Source: Verrucomicrobiales bacterium (GTDB lineage: Bacteria; Verrucomicrobiota; Verrucomicrobiia; Limisphaerales; CANJXF01). From it: a DNA stretch of 46,347 nt. Numbering within the stretch: the stretch's first letter is position 1; every line of letters starts with the position of its first letter. The position numbers and the translations under genes are program-made. Location: the NCBI GenBank assembly GCA_947478865.1, contig CANJXF010000033.1:1-46347 (forward strand), in the 5' to 3' direction. Below the pieces are notes generated by a model. The model saw nothing but the letters and a program-made list of their open reading frames with translations, ran no database searches and was not told where the DNA came from. Positions 1 through 8,936 of the stretch are shown in pieces.

Positions 1-55
1 GGTGCGGGACTCCGGTCGGCCTACGCTCCGCTTCGGCCTCCCTGCCTCCCGCACC
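1..55. repeat. Imperfect hairpin with 9-bp perfect arms
   Basis: GGTGCGGGA at 1-9 is matched by its exact reverse complement TCCCGCACC at 47-55, enclosing about 37 bases that are themselves C/T-G rich. It lies at the window edge, just before the repeats at 96-146, and may belong to a mobile or repetitive element continuing to the left. No gene is visible in 1-221. Confidence 0.4.
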
Positions 56-95
56 GCAGGTCGAAGAAAACCAAACAGCAGAACCAAACAACCAA

Positions 96-146
96 GGGGA
101 CATTCTCTCCTGAGTTAAAGAGGGGACATTTCTAAAGAGCTTTGAC
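96..146. mobile_element. Possible insertion-sequence terminus (remnant)
   Basis: GGGGACATT occurs twice in direct orientation, at 96-104 and 122-130, each followed by a T/C-rich stretch, and the block ends in TTTGACA at 141-147. Read on the minus strand it starts TGTCAAAG and then meets the repeats as AATGTCCCC. Terminal TG plus spaced internal direct repeats is the usual layout of IS21- and IS481-type ends, where transposase binds multiple sites. No transposase is present in the window on this side, so this would be the outer end of an element to the left or a solo remnant. The assignment is an inference from layout only. Confidence 0.3.
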
Positions 147-221
147 ACCTAAATGCCTCTGCAACTTGGGAAATCCAACAGTCTTGACAGTGTCAACGTC
201 CTCCCGAAAACTCCGCGCCAC

Positions 222-695
222 ATGAAATCTGATCGCCTTATAAAAATTCTTTTGATCGGATTTAGCATCGCGCTGGCAGTTTATATTGGATTCTTCAGTT
301 TGATCGAATATCGGCGCACCTATCGCGGACCGTGGCAGGTTCAATTTTCAACCGATTCGACTGGAACTCCCGCACTTTTGGTCACGCATCGAAAGCTTAA
401 CATTTCCAAATCGATTCGCTTTCCTGAAAACAAAGTTGCGTCCAGCAACACGACTCAGACCATCGTCTTTGATAATCCGACGAATGTCACAATCCCGTAT
501 GGCGATCTGGTTTTCGAGGACCTCACGTTTCTGCCGGGAACTGTCACCTTCAATTTCTTCGGACACGAGGTGGAGTTGCTTCCCCGAGTCCTGCTGGCTG
601 ACAAACTGGAATACGCATGGAACTCGCCGGAAATCGTTTCCATCGCGGGTGAAGGGAAATTCGTTCCGCACAAGACGAAACCGAAACGGCTCTGA
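222..695 (+). CDS. Membrane-anchored protein of unknown function
   Basis: The 157-residue product starts with a short basic segment (MKSDRLIK) followed by one hydrophobic segment at about residues 8-26, so it is likely an inner-membrane protein with the rest outside the cytoplasm. The remainder is beta-rich and ends in a basic tail (KTKPKRL). An in-frame ATG at 153 would add 23 polar residues before the membrane segment; the ATG at 222 is preferred because it gives a normal positive-inside N-terminus. Its TGA directly abuts the stop codon of the convergent gene at 696, leaving no room for a shared terminator. I do not recognise a family, so no function is proposed. Confidence 0.6.
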   Translation: MKSDRLIKILLIGFSIALAVYIGFFSLIEYRRTYRGPWQVQFSTDSTGTPALLVTHRKLNISKSIRFPENKVASSNTTQTIVFDNPTNVTIPYGDLVFEDLTFLPGTVTFNFFGHEVELLPRVLLADKLEYAWNSPEIVSIAGEGKFVPHKTKPKRL

Positions 696-3053
696 TTATT
701 TGTAGAGCAGGAACGCTTCACGACGCTTGCTGAACGATTCCAAATCCTTTGCGTAAAGCTGCTTGATCTCTGCGAGCGGTTTGTCCGCTTTAATTGCGTC
801 GAAAACGGCTTTGTTAATCCAGAGCAGGCTCGAGCGCTTGAAGTTGAATTGTTCCGGATACCAGCTTTGCAGGATTTTTCCAATGCTGATGCCGATATCC
901 ACAACGTCGCAATGTTCGCGGTCGGTTAAAATGATGCTAACCCCGGCGCAAGACTGATTTTTAAAAACGCTATCCTCTGGCGTGAATCGAACCGGCACAA
1001 ACCGAACCCCATTTAATCCGAGGCTATTGAGTTCGTGCGCGAACTTGATGTCGTGGATGTAAGGCGCACCAATGATTTCAAACGGTGTGCCGGTTCCACG
1101 TCCAACTGAGACGGCGCAATATTCCCAGACGCCAACTCCGGCATAGAGAGTCGCTTGAGTGAGGTTTCGCATGTTTGGTGAAAGATATCCCCAAGGCTGC
1201 GACGTTTCATCAAACCACTGTTTGCGCGACCAGCCCTCAATCGGAATTACCGTCAGGTCAGTGTTGTATTTGCGCTCCGCCTTGAACATGTGCGCCAGTT
1301 CGCCAACGGTCATTCCGTGCCGCAACGGAATATCATGAAAACCAACAAAACTCGATTTTCCACGGAGCATCGGACCATCCATCGCAATGCCGGTAACTGG
1401 ATTGACGCGATCGAGCACAAAGAATTTCAAACCGTTCCGCCCGGCGGCCTCCATCGAAAGTCCCATGGTCGAAACGTACGTGTAAAAACGGCAGCCCACG
1501 TCCTGAATGTCGAAGACAAGCGCATCCAGGCCGCGCATTTGTTCAGCGGTCGGAGCACGGTTTTTCCCGTAGAGACTGTAGATCGGCAGTCCCGTCCGCT
1601 CATCGACACTGTCCGCGACCGCTTCGTCGAGCAAACCGTAAAGCCCGTGCTCCGGCGCGAACAACGCTTTGAGTTCCACCTCGGGCGCGTTCAACAACAA
1701 GTCGATGGTAGGATAACGTTGCCGATTCTTTCCGGTGTGATTGGTAATCAATCCAATCTTCATTCCTTTCAGCGGCGCAAATTTTTGCTTTTCCAAAACG
1801 TCGATTCCATTGAGAACGCCAGGAACCTCGTTGCTCAATTGACTTCTCGGCGCGGTCTGTTTCTCACTGGTTTTCGCCGGCAACGCCTCCGGAACATAGT
1901 TGAAATCAAATTCGGTCACGGCTTCTGCGGCGACCGTTCCCAGAGATTTATAGAGCTCAAGCACATTTCCTTTGCCGTCCGGATGAACTCGATTCGAGAG
2001 CATGATCCAAAACGTTTTTGAGAATGGATCGATCCAGAACGCATTGCCGGTGAAGCCGGTATGGCCGAACGAGCCGATCGGAAATTTCTCACCGCGTGGT
2101 CGGCTGTAGGCGGAATCAATGTCCCAACCGAGCCCTCGGCGCATCGGGCTTCCCTCCGGCGTTTGCACGCTCGTCATCAGCTTCACGGTTTCAGGCTTGA
2201 AAATCCGCACGCCGTTAAGTTCGCCCTTGTTCAAAATCATTCGAGCGTAGCGCGCCAGATCGGCTGCGGTGATAAAAATCCCGGCGTGACCAGCAACGCC
2301 TCCCATGAATCGCGCCGTTGGATCATGCACGACGCCCCGCAAAATTTCTCCGTCGGTTCTTTCGGTTGGCGCCACCCGCGAAAACTTCTCCTTTGGCGGA
2401 AGGTAGCCGGTGTCCACCATTTTCAACGGCTGATAAATCTCTTTCGCAACAAACTCGTTCAATTTCATCTTGCTGACCCGCTGAACAATCTCGCCAATGA
2501 GAAATAGATTGATGTCGCTGTAAACCACTTTTTCGCCTGGTCTATTTTCGAGCTTCTCTTCTGAAGCCATGCGGATCGCAGTATTGTTCCCCTGCCATTT
2601 CGTTTTGGTGTCGATGTCCGGGCGCAATCCCGAGGTGTGCGTGAGCATCTGTTTGACGGTGACCGCCTCTTTTCCGCCGCCCTTAAATTCCGGAATATAC
2701 GTCGCAACCGGAGCGTCAAGTTTGACCTGACCGCGCTCGATCAGAATCATTATCGCCGGGGTTCCCGCGACCACTTTCGTCAGCGACGCTGCATCGAAAA
2801 TCGTGTCGCGCGTCATCTCTTCAAATTTGGGTTCGATGGCGCGATCCCCGAACGCCTTGTGATAAACGTCGCCGTCGTGTTCCACCCAAATCACGGCGCC
2901 CGGAAGTTTTTTCTCTGCGATGGCAGCATTGATCTGCGCATCCATGCGACTGAGAACGGCGCGATCCATCGGATCGGCTTGAGCAAGGGTTGGGGCAAGT
3001 GCGGCCAGAACAAAACCAGCCAGTTTCACGCAACGGCAAAGAGAACGACGCAT
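696..3053 (-). CDS. Secreted beta-lactamase-fold hydrolase fused to NamZ-type (DUF1343) exo-muramidase
   Basis: This 785-residue protein begins with a signal peptide (MRRSLCRCVKLAGFVLAALA, cleavage near AQA). The first half (about residues 30-380) is a class C beta-lactamase/serine hydrolase domain, with the S-L-T-K nucleophile motif at about 90-93, Y-S-D at about 178 and H-T-G at about 331. The second half (about 415-785) is DUF1343, with I-T-N-H-T-G, F-A-P-E-H-G and D-I-Q-D-V-G-x-R-x-Y-T-Y. In Bacillus subtilis the DUF1343 protein NamZ is an exo-beta-N-acetylmuramidase (GH171) encoded beside AmiE, a muropeptide amidase that I recall as having a beta-lactamase-type fold. The fusion would join two steps of cell-wall fragment breakdown in the periplasm; that role is inferred. 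The ATG at 3053 is chosen over one 37 codons upstream because it starts the signal peptide. Confidence 0.85.
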   Translation of the reverse strand: MRRSLCRCVKLAGFVLAALAPTLAQADPMDRAVLSRMDAQINAAIAEKKLPGAVIWVEHDGDVYHKAFGDRAIEPKFEEMTRDTIFDAASLTKVVAGTPAIMILIERGQVKLDAPVATYIPEFKGGGKEAVTVKQMLTHTSGLRPDIDTKTKWQGNNTAIRMASEEKLENRPGEKVVYSDINLFLIGEIVQRVSKMKLNEFVAKEIYQPLKMVDTGYLPPKEKFSRVAPTERTDGEILRGVVHDPTARFMGGVAGHAGIFITAADLARYARMILNKGELNGVRIFKPETVKLMTSVQTPEGSPMRRGLGWDIDSAYSRPRGEKFPIGSFGHTGFTGNAFWIDPFSKTFWIMLSNRVHPDGKGNVLELYKSLGTVAAEAVTEFDFNYVPEALPAKTSEKQTAPRSQLSNEVPGVLNGIDVLEKQKFAPLKGMKIGLITNHTGKNRQRYPTIDLLLNAPEVELKALFAPEHGLYGLLDEAVADSVDERTGLPIYSLYGKNRAPTAEQMRGLDALVFDIQDVGCRFYTYVSTMGLSMEAAGRNGLKFFVLDRVNPVTGIAMDGPMLRGKSSFVGFHDIPLRHGMTVGELAHMFKAERKYNTDLTVIPIEGWSRKQWFDETSQPWGYLSPNMRNLTQATLYAGVGVWEYCAVSVGRGTGTPFEIIGAPYIHDIKFAHELNSLGLNGVRFVPVRFTPEDSVFKNQSCAGVSIILTDREHCDVVDIGISIGKILQSWYPEQFNFKRSSLLWINKAVFDAIKADKPLAEIKQLYAKDLESFSKRREAFLLYK

Positions 3054-3280
3054 AGAATGTTGGAAAGTTCTACAGCGGATTCGGTGAAAAAGAAGGAAAA
3101 TTTCCCGCGCAGGGACTCTCGCGCAGATGCGGTTTGCGCCATTTGCGTCTGCTATTGATACCAAGCTTATGGCAATGCAGGGAGGATAATTATCATTGTC
3201 TTGTAAAACCGCGAAAAGCAGGTGCCACCCACCAAATTTTTCTGCCGACAGAACGACGGCGGCACGTTAAAACTTTCGCC

Positions 3281-4072
3281 ATGCGATTTATTTTGGCGAA
3301 CAAATGGATTTTGATCACAGGCGCTTCCAGCGGCTTTGGCGCGGCGGCGGCGCGGGCATTTGCTGCGGAAGGCGCAAAACTTCTGCTCGGCGCGCGCCGG
3401 ATGGATCGGTTGGAAAAAGTGGCGAACGACGCAAAGAGCGCCGGATCTCCCGAAGTGCACTTTCATAAATTGGATGTGTCCAAGACGGCGAACGTTAATT
3501 CTTTCGTCAATTGGGCGCGGAGGAAGATGGGAGGCGGCACCGCGTTGGATGTCTTGATCAATAACGCGGGCGGCGCACTTGGCCTGGACACGGTGGCGCA
3601 GGGCAAAGACGAGGATTGGGAAACGATGTTGCAGACCAACGTGCTCGGCGTGTTGCGAGTGACCCGGGCCGCGCTGCCGCTGATGATGAACAATCCGGGC
3701 GGCTCCATTTTGAATATCGGTTCCTACGCGGGGCATTGCGCGTATGAAGGCGCAGCCGCTTATTGCGCGGCGAAGGCTGGCGAATTGCAGATCACGCGCA
3801 CACTGCGACTGGAACTGAACGGAACCGGATTGCGCGTCAGCTCAATTGATCCGGGTCTAGCCGAAACCGAGTTTGCTTTTGTTCGCTTCAAAGGCGACGC
3901 GGTTCGCGCGAAAAAAATATACGAAGGGGTCAATCCGATTCAGGCTGAAGATGTCGCGGATATTTTGGTTTGGGTGGCGAGTCGTCCGGCGCATCTGAAC
4001 ATCGATGAAATGCTGATCAAACCTTTGGATCAGGCCTCGATGCATAAAATATTTAGACGGGCCGTAAAATAG
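3281..4072 (+). CDS. SDR-family NAD(P)-dependent oxidoreductase, YdfG-like
   Basis: The 263-residue product is a classical short-chain dehydrogenase/reductase. It has the cofactor-binding T-G-A-S-S-G-F-G at residues 13-20, N-N-A-G at about 92, and the catalytic Y-C-A-A-K (Tyr about 161, Lys about 165) after a conserved Ser region. The closest functional group I can name is the YdfG type, which oxidises 3-hydroxy acids such as L-allo-threonine or serine with NADP, but substrate cannot be read from the sequence. The protein is cytoplasmic. The start at 3281 places the Rossmann strand at the very N-terminus as is normal; the frame is open further upstream to 3134 but that extension is unlike the family. 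It is convergent with the prepilin peptidase gene, with 9 bases between them. Confidence 0.85.
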   Translation: MRFILANKWILITGASSGFGAAAARAFAAEGAKLLLGARRMDRLEKVANDAKSAGSPEVHFHKLDVSKTANVNSFVNWARRKMGGGTALDVLINNAGGALGLDTVAQGKDEDWETMLQTNVLGVLRVTRAALPLMMNNPGGSILNIGSYAGHCAYEGAAAYCAAKAGELQITRTLRLELNGTGLRVSSIDPGLAETEFAFVRFKGDAVRAKKIYEGVNPIQAEDVADILVWVASRPAHLNIDEMLIKPLDQASMHKIFRRAVK

Positions 4073-4081
4073 GATTCCCGT

Positions 4082-5230
4082 TTATGCGCCGCCGAAAGGA
4101 ATCAGGAAAATCTGGCCAAGCGTTTTCAATTGCAGCGTCCACCATTCCTGCACATTTGCGGTGCTGAAAATCCAAATGGTTGCGGCAAGCGCGATGTAGG
4201 GACCGTAGGGCAATCGACTCGACCACTCGCTGCGTTTTGCCAGAATTAAGGTAACTCCGACAATCGCGCCGATCACTGCGCTGATCAGCAGGGCGAAAAC
4301 CACCGCCGGCCATCCGAGGAAAGCACCGATTGCCGCCATGAATTTGACATCGCCAAATCCCATGGCTTCGCGCGGCAGCGTGATCGCATTCGTTGTCGCT
4401 TCGAGATAGGGAACCTCTTCGGTGTTGAACTTTGAATCGCCCATCAACAACGTTTTTGGGGTCAATCGCACCGAGGTTTCTGGAAAACAACGATCAATCA
4501 TTTCCACGCGTTTACCTTCCAGAAGGATGACGTCGGAGTTGCGATAAAACAGTTCTTCGTAGGCAATATCGTGGTCAGGCAACTTCAAACAGGTTTCCGT
4601 GAAGACGATTTTTGAATCCGCAGCGAGTTCAATCTTTTGCCGGCCGAAGAGCAGCTTTCCACCACGCAAAACGGCGTAAACGATGCCGCCTCCAACTGCG
4701 ATACCCGTTAAGCTGCTCAGCAAGGATTGCGAGGCCGTATTCGATGCGTGAAGCTGCGGAACGATGAACGAACAAATAAATCCAGCGACGATGCCGCCGA
4801 TCGTGATTTCATCGGGAATAATGAAATGTTCAAGATCGATAAAGGTGGCGACGATAAATCCGGCGAGCAAAAGGCAATAAGCCAAAGCCAGCAGCGCAGA
4901 CTGATCACCGAATTTCAACCAGCATGCGAGGAACGTGAGGCCTGTCAGCAGTTCGACTAAAAAATAGCGAATAGAAATCGGCGCCGAACAATTGGCGCAT
5001 TTTCCCCGCAAATACAGCCATGTGAACAGGGGGATATTCAGAAACCAAGGGATGGAATAATTGCAGTGGGGACAGTGGGATGGCGGACTGACCACACTCT
5101 GGTTGAGCGGCATTCGGTAGATGCAGACGTTCAAAAAGCTGCCAACCACGCAACCGAACGAAAAGAAAACCAGCGACCAAAAATGAAAAGGAACCTGCGC
5201 CCAGATTTCAGGATCAAACGTCGCTCTCAT
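4082..5230 (-). CDS. Type IV prepilin peptidase / N-methyltransferase (A24A)
   Basis: This polytopic membrane enzyme of 382 residues cleaves leader peptides of type IV pilins and type II secretion pseudopilins and N-methylates the new N-terminus. The N-terminal cytoplasmic domain carries paired zinc-type cysteines C53-x-x-C56 and C78-x-x-C81. The catalytic aspartates are D132 in I-D-L-E-H with the following I-I-P-D-E, and D294 in G-F-G-D-V-K. An insert of about 90 mostly hydrophilic residues (roughly 195-285) sits just before the GxGD loop, making the protein longer than the usual 250-290 residues. Its ATG overlaps the TAA of aroE by one base (TAATG on the minus strand), so translation is probably coupled. 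No pilin or secretion genes accompany it. Confidence 0.92.
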   Translation of the reverse strand: MRATFDPEIWAQVPFHFWSLVFFSFGCVVGSFLNVCIYRMPLNQSVVSPPSHCPHCNYSIPWFLNIPLFTWLYLRGKCANCSAPISIRYFLVELLTGLTFLACWLKFGDQSALLALAYCLLLAGFIVATFIDLEHFIIPDEITIGGIVAGFICSFIVPQLHASNTASQSLLSSLTGIAVGGGIVYAVLRGGKLLFGRQKIELAADSKIVFTETCLKLPDHDIAYEELFYRNSDVILLEGKRVEMIDRCFPETSVRLTPKTLLMGDSKFNTEEVPYLEATTNAITLPREAMGFGDVKFMAAIGAFLGWPAVVFALLISAVIGAIVGVTLILAKRSEWSSRLPYGPYIALAATIWIFSTANVQEWWTLQLKTLGQIFLIPFGGA

Positions 5231-6171
5231 TATTTTTGATAAACATTCTTCTCAAGCGCGCCGCGCATAATGGAAATCGGTGCCGGCTTTTCCGACCATA
5301 ACTCCAACGCTCTTGCGCCTTGATACAGCAACATGCCAATTCCATTGGCCGTTCGGCAACCCGCGTTTTTAGCTGCGTTGAGCAAAGGTGTTTCCGCGGG
5401 GCGATAGATCATGTCGTAAACCGCACCTGCGTCCTTCACCGAAAACTCACTCGCATCAAGCGGAGAAGCATCGCTCGGTCTCAGACCAAGCGAGGTTGCA
5501 TTGAGCAGGAGATCCACTGAATTTTTTGGATAACCAACCGTGACCGTCACACTCGGATGTTCCTCGCGAATCAGGGCGGCAATTTCCTCAGCTTTTGTTT
5601 TAGTGCGATTGACGAGAAATAAGTTTTTCACGCCTTCTGCTGCCAACTTCAATGCCGCAACTCGCCCTGCTCCACCGGCACCCAGCAAGAGAATGGAGGC
5701 GCCGTTCAATTCAATTTTCAGATCCTCCTGAACCGAACGGGTGATCGCATCGGCATCGGTGTTGAAACCATGGGAACGGATTTCAGTGATCGCGTCAGCA
5801 GGAACCCGGGCAAGCGGAACCCATTGGCCGTCGGAGTTTTCTGTTTCAAAACGAATGGTATTCACCGCGCCCCACCGCTTCGCCGACTCGTCAATAATGT
5901 CAACCATCCCGACGGCGAGCAGTTTGTGCGGCACTGTAAGGTTTAAACCGAGAAACTTCATGGCCTTGGCCCCTGCGATCGCTGAAGCAAGGTCGTCGGG
6001 ATGAACTTCAAAGGCGAGGTAGCGCCAGTTCAAGCCAAGTGCGGCGATGCCGGCGTTCTGCATCGCGGGCGACGCGGAATGCTTGATGGGATGACCATAC
6101 ACCGCGCAATAACGCGTCGAGGCATCGATTTCGGTGTTAAACGGATTCGGCACCTGAGGTTTATGACGCAC
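5230..6171 (-). CDS. aroE: Shikimate dehydrogenase
   Basis: The 313-residue product reduces 3-dehydroshikimate to shikimate with NADPH in the chorismate pathway. Family signatures are clear: Y-G-H-P-I-K-H-S-A-S-P near residue 26 for substrate binding, N-L-T-V-P-H-K with the catalytic lysine near 82, G-A-V-N-T, and a C-terminal NADP site G-A-G-G-A-G-R. The start codon is GTG at 6171; no ATG lies upstream of the substrate motif in this frame. It is followed with a 1-base overlap by the prepilin peptidase gene. The sulfatase gene upstream ends 86 bases away, so co-transcription with it is possible but not shown. Confidence 0.95.
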   Translation of the reverse strand: MRHKPQVPNPFNTEIDASTRYCAVYGHPIKHSASPAMQNAGIAALGLNWRYLAFEVHPDDLASAIAGAKAMKFLGLNLTVPHKLLAVGMVDIIDESAKRWGAVNTIRFETENSDGQWVPLARVPADAITEIRSHGFNTDADAITRSVQEDLKIELNGASILLLGAGGAGRVAALKLAAEGVKNLFLVNRTKTKAEEIAALIREEHPSVTVTVGYPKNSVDLLLNATSLGLRPSDASPLDASEFSVKDAGAVYDMIYRPAETPLLNAAKNAGCRTANGIGMLLYQGARALELWSEKPAPISIMRGALEKNVYQK

Positions 6172-6257
6172 CGAAAATCAAAGTTCAAAGATTAAAACGC
6201 AATTTTGCAAAGCTGCCTCATGCACGAAGCGTCGCAACAAGGGATAACGCGGAGATC

Positions 6258-7430
6258 TCATTTCGCGTTTTTCGGCCGAACCGCCTGTCTTGCGTAAACG
6301 TCATAACGCACCTGCAGGTCCTTCACCTTCTCCGGTTTTGTTTCCGCCAAATTCAGTTTTTCGTAGGGATCGTTCTCGAGATCAAACAGCTCAATCTGCA
6401 CTTTCGCCTGATCTCTTTTCTTCTTCGCGTTGACCTTCGCAACCTTGTCTTCGGTCTTTTCCTCGTCAAAGTCGTTCTTATTGCCATTGACAACCAATTT
6501 CCAATCACCGACGCGAATCGCTCCGCCGTCCGGCGTGGCGTTAATCAAAATTTCGAACGGACCATTGCTCGTGATCACGCCAGGTCTGGGTCCACCGTTA
6601 TCACTGGAAAAAATGAAGAGCGTGTTCTTGCGCCGGCCCGTTTCATCGACAGCAGCCACAATCTGCCCGACCATTTCGTCGAGCGCGGCAACCATCCCCG
6701 CGTAAGTTTGACGTGCGCCGAGCAGATTTGCATAGGGCACTTTGTAATTCTCTGGAACTTGCAAAGGCGCATGCACGGCGTTGAATGGCACGTAAAGAAA
6801 CAGCGGTTTGTTTTTCGGTTGTCCGTGAAGAATTCTTACCGCCTCATTGCCAACGAGGTGAGTGGTGTAGCCCAGGTCATGGTTCGGCTCGCCATCCCGA
6901 TACCAGTCAAACTTTCCATCCCGGTCGTGTTTGTAATAATCGAGCGCGCCGAAAAGGTGTCCGTAGAATTTGTCGAACCCGCGCGCGTTGGGCCAATAGG
7001 ATTTATCAAAACTGCCCAGGTGCCATTTGCCACAGATCGCGGTGGTATAACCCACTTCACGCAGGGCTTGCGGCAGCGTGCGCTCTTCGAGGGACAATCC
7101 ATAATTGGCCCAAGGGCGAATCACGCCGACCTGCAATCCATAACGCATCGGGTAACGTCCGGTCAGGAGCGAGGAACGCGTGGGCGAGCAAACGGGTTGC
7201 ACGTAGAATTGTTCCAGCTTCGCACCACGGGCAGCGAGTTTGTCGAGGTTGGGCGTCTTGATTTCGCTGCCGCGCCAACTGACGTCGTAGGAGCCAAGGT
7301 CATCGGCAAGGATAAAAACAATGTCCGGCTTTTCCGCGGCGGTGCTCAAGGCGCGCACAGCAAAAAGAAAGGTCAGCGAGCAGACCAACTTCGTGAACGT
7401 CGAAATACTGCGAAAGTTTCCATGTTTCAT
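6258..7430 (-). CDS. Secreted sulfatase with an internal deletion (probably inactive)
   Basis: The 390-residue product has a signal peptide (residues 1-32) and a formylglycine sulfatase domain. It shows I-L-A-D-D-L-G with metal-binding D43/D44, the modification motif C81-S-P-T-R, C-G-K-W-H-L-G at about 133-139, and S-S-D-N-G-G with D277/N278. After S-N-G-P at 288-291 the sequence jumps directly to E-I-L-I-N-A-T-P-D-G-G-A-I-R-V-G-D-W-K-L. In relatives these blocks are separated by about 100 residues containing the L-R-G-x-K/Y-E-G-G-x-R segment with an active-site lysine. The junction is near base 6557 and the reading frame is kept. Loss of that segment should abolish folding or activity. The gene follows the second sulfatase on the same strand, 64 bases downstream. 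Confidence 0.8.
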   Translation of the reverse strand: MKHGNFRSISTFTKLVCSLTFLFAVRALSTAAEKPDIVFILADDLGSYDVSWRGSEIKTPNLDKLAARGAKLEQFYVQPVCSPTRSSLLTGRYPMRYGLQVGVIRPWANYGLSLEERTLPQALREVGYTTAICGKWHLGSFDKSYWPNARGFDKFYGHLFGALDYYKHDRDGKFDWYRDGEPNHDLGYTTHLVGNEAVRILHGQPKNKPLFLYVPFNAVHAPLQVPENYKVPYANLLGARQTYAGMVAALDEMVGQIVAAVDETGRRKNTLFIFSSDNGGPRPGVITSNGPFEILINATPDGGAIRVGDWKLVVNGNKNDFDEEKTEDKVAKVNAKKKRDQAKVQIELFDLENDPYEKLNLAETKPEKVKDLQVRYDVYARQAVRPKNAK

Positions 7431-7494
7431 AAATTTAAAGTAGTGACCATGTTTGTTCGGAAAATGCGCAAATCTCTCCGTGTCAACGAGCTTC

Positions 7495-8835
7495 TCAAGG
7501 AAGCGATTTTCGCCAGGCTAATGCTTTTTCACTCAATCGTTTCGCCACAATGGGATTTTTTTCTGCAAGGTTTGTCTTTTCCTCACGATCCATTTTCAGG
7601 TCGTAAAGCTCCGCTCCACTGGCGTCAGCGTTAACAAGCAGTTTCCATTTACCCTCGCGAATGGCCACGTTCGGACTGCGGTCCCGCACAACCTTCGGGT
7701 AATCGAACGAAGTATTGTTGCGCCCGTATTCCCAAAGCATGGCATTTTCCCGCACGATACTTTTTCCGAAAAAAGCTTCGATCAAATCTTCCCCGTCGAA
7801 CTTTATGCCTTTCGGCAAATCAACGCCAGCCACCCTGCAAAACATCGGAAAAAAATCCACAGCATTCATTACAGTTTTTTCATCCACGCGCCCAGCCGGC
7901 GTGCGACCAGGCCAGCGCACAATCAGTGGCATGCAGGTGCCGCCTTCATACAGGCTGATCTTGCTGCCCCGCATTCCCACAGTGCGAGCGTCGTCGAAAG
8001 TCGGCAGCGGTCCATTGTCGCTGGTGAAGACGAGAAGCGTATTTTTCTCAAGTCCAAGTTCTCTCAAGCCATCCAGCAAACGCCCCACCTGTCGGTCATA
8101 TTCTTTGATGACGCATTTCAATTGCGCATGGCTAAAATCAGGCGACCCGCGCTTGTTCGCCGCGCCTTCAGGAATCCATGGGGCATGCACGTCGTCAGGC
8201 CAAAGATTCACGTAGCACGGCTGCCCTTTGTGGCGCTGCAAGAAATCCAGCGTCTTGTCGACGAAATATCCGCTGCGATCCCATCGTTTGATTTTGTCTT
8301 CCGGCGACCATATCCAATTGGTTGCGGTAATGCTCGAGTCCGGCTCAGGGCTTTCGTAAGTGCCAGCATGCTCATCGAAACCGTAATCGCGAAAGGGCGG
8401 AGCATTCGTCACATCGCGTCCGCCCCCCATGTGCCATTTTCCAATGTGCGCGGTTGCATAACCAGCCTCCTTCAATACGCGCGCAATCGATGGCGCTTTC
8501 GGATCGAGAAAGTCATTTTGACCGCACGCGCGATTGCCTGCACGGGATTGCAAATAGCTCGTGATGCGCCAGCGCGCGGGATACATCCCAGTCAGAAACC
8601 CGGTTCGCGAAGGCGAGCAGACCGGCGACGCCACATAGAATTGCGTGAATCTAGTCCCTTCTTTTGCGAGGCGATCCATGTTGGGTGTCGGCACACTGGT
8701 TCCTCCGTAACAAGAGAGATCGCCGCATCCCATATCATCGGTGAGGACAAAAACAATGTTTGGACTGGTTGTGGCGAAGATTGCTTGAGCGAATAAAAAT
8801 GTCTAAACCAGTGCAAAGACAAAACTCAAACCCAT
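7495..8835 (-). pseudogene. Secreted sulfatase interrupted by TAG in its signal peptide
   Basis: Read from ATG at 8835, the frame gives a signal peptide M-G-L-S-F-V-F-A-L-V, then TAG at 8805-8803 (codon 11), then T-F-L-F-A-Q-A-I-F-A and the mature start T-T-S-P-N-I-V-F-V-L-T-D-D-M-G-C-G-D. The rest is an uninterrupted formylglycine sulfatase with V-C-S-P-S-R-T-G, G-K-W-H-M-G, T-S-D-N-G-P and L-Y-E-G-G-T. The first ATG after the stop, at 8733, would drop both metal-binding aspartates and the first beta strand, so it cannot give an active enzyme. There is no GTG or TTG between the TAG and that ATG. The intact length would be about 446 residues, normal for the family. Nonsense mutation, read-through or sequencing error are all possible. 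Confidence 0.75.
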
Positions 8836-8936
8836 ATTGCGGTGATGCCATTGAATTATTGCGCACATATTATCCGGAGAAGATGTCGCGACCGGGAGTA
8901 TTTCGGCAAGTCGGTAATCCGATTCAAACCTTGCCC

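Noticed and set aside
1290-2021. Plus-strand open frame of about 240 codons
   Set aside because: Antisense to the NamZ/beta-lactamase fusion, whose motifs are clear; composition is that of an antisense shadow.
6708-7634. Plus-strand open frame of about 300 codons
   Set aside because: Antisense to the sulfatase gene and the gap after it; no recognisable features.
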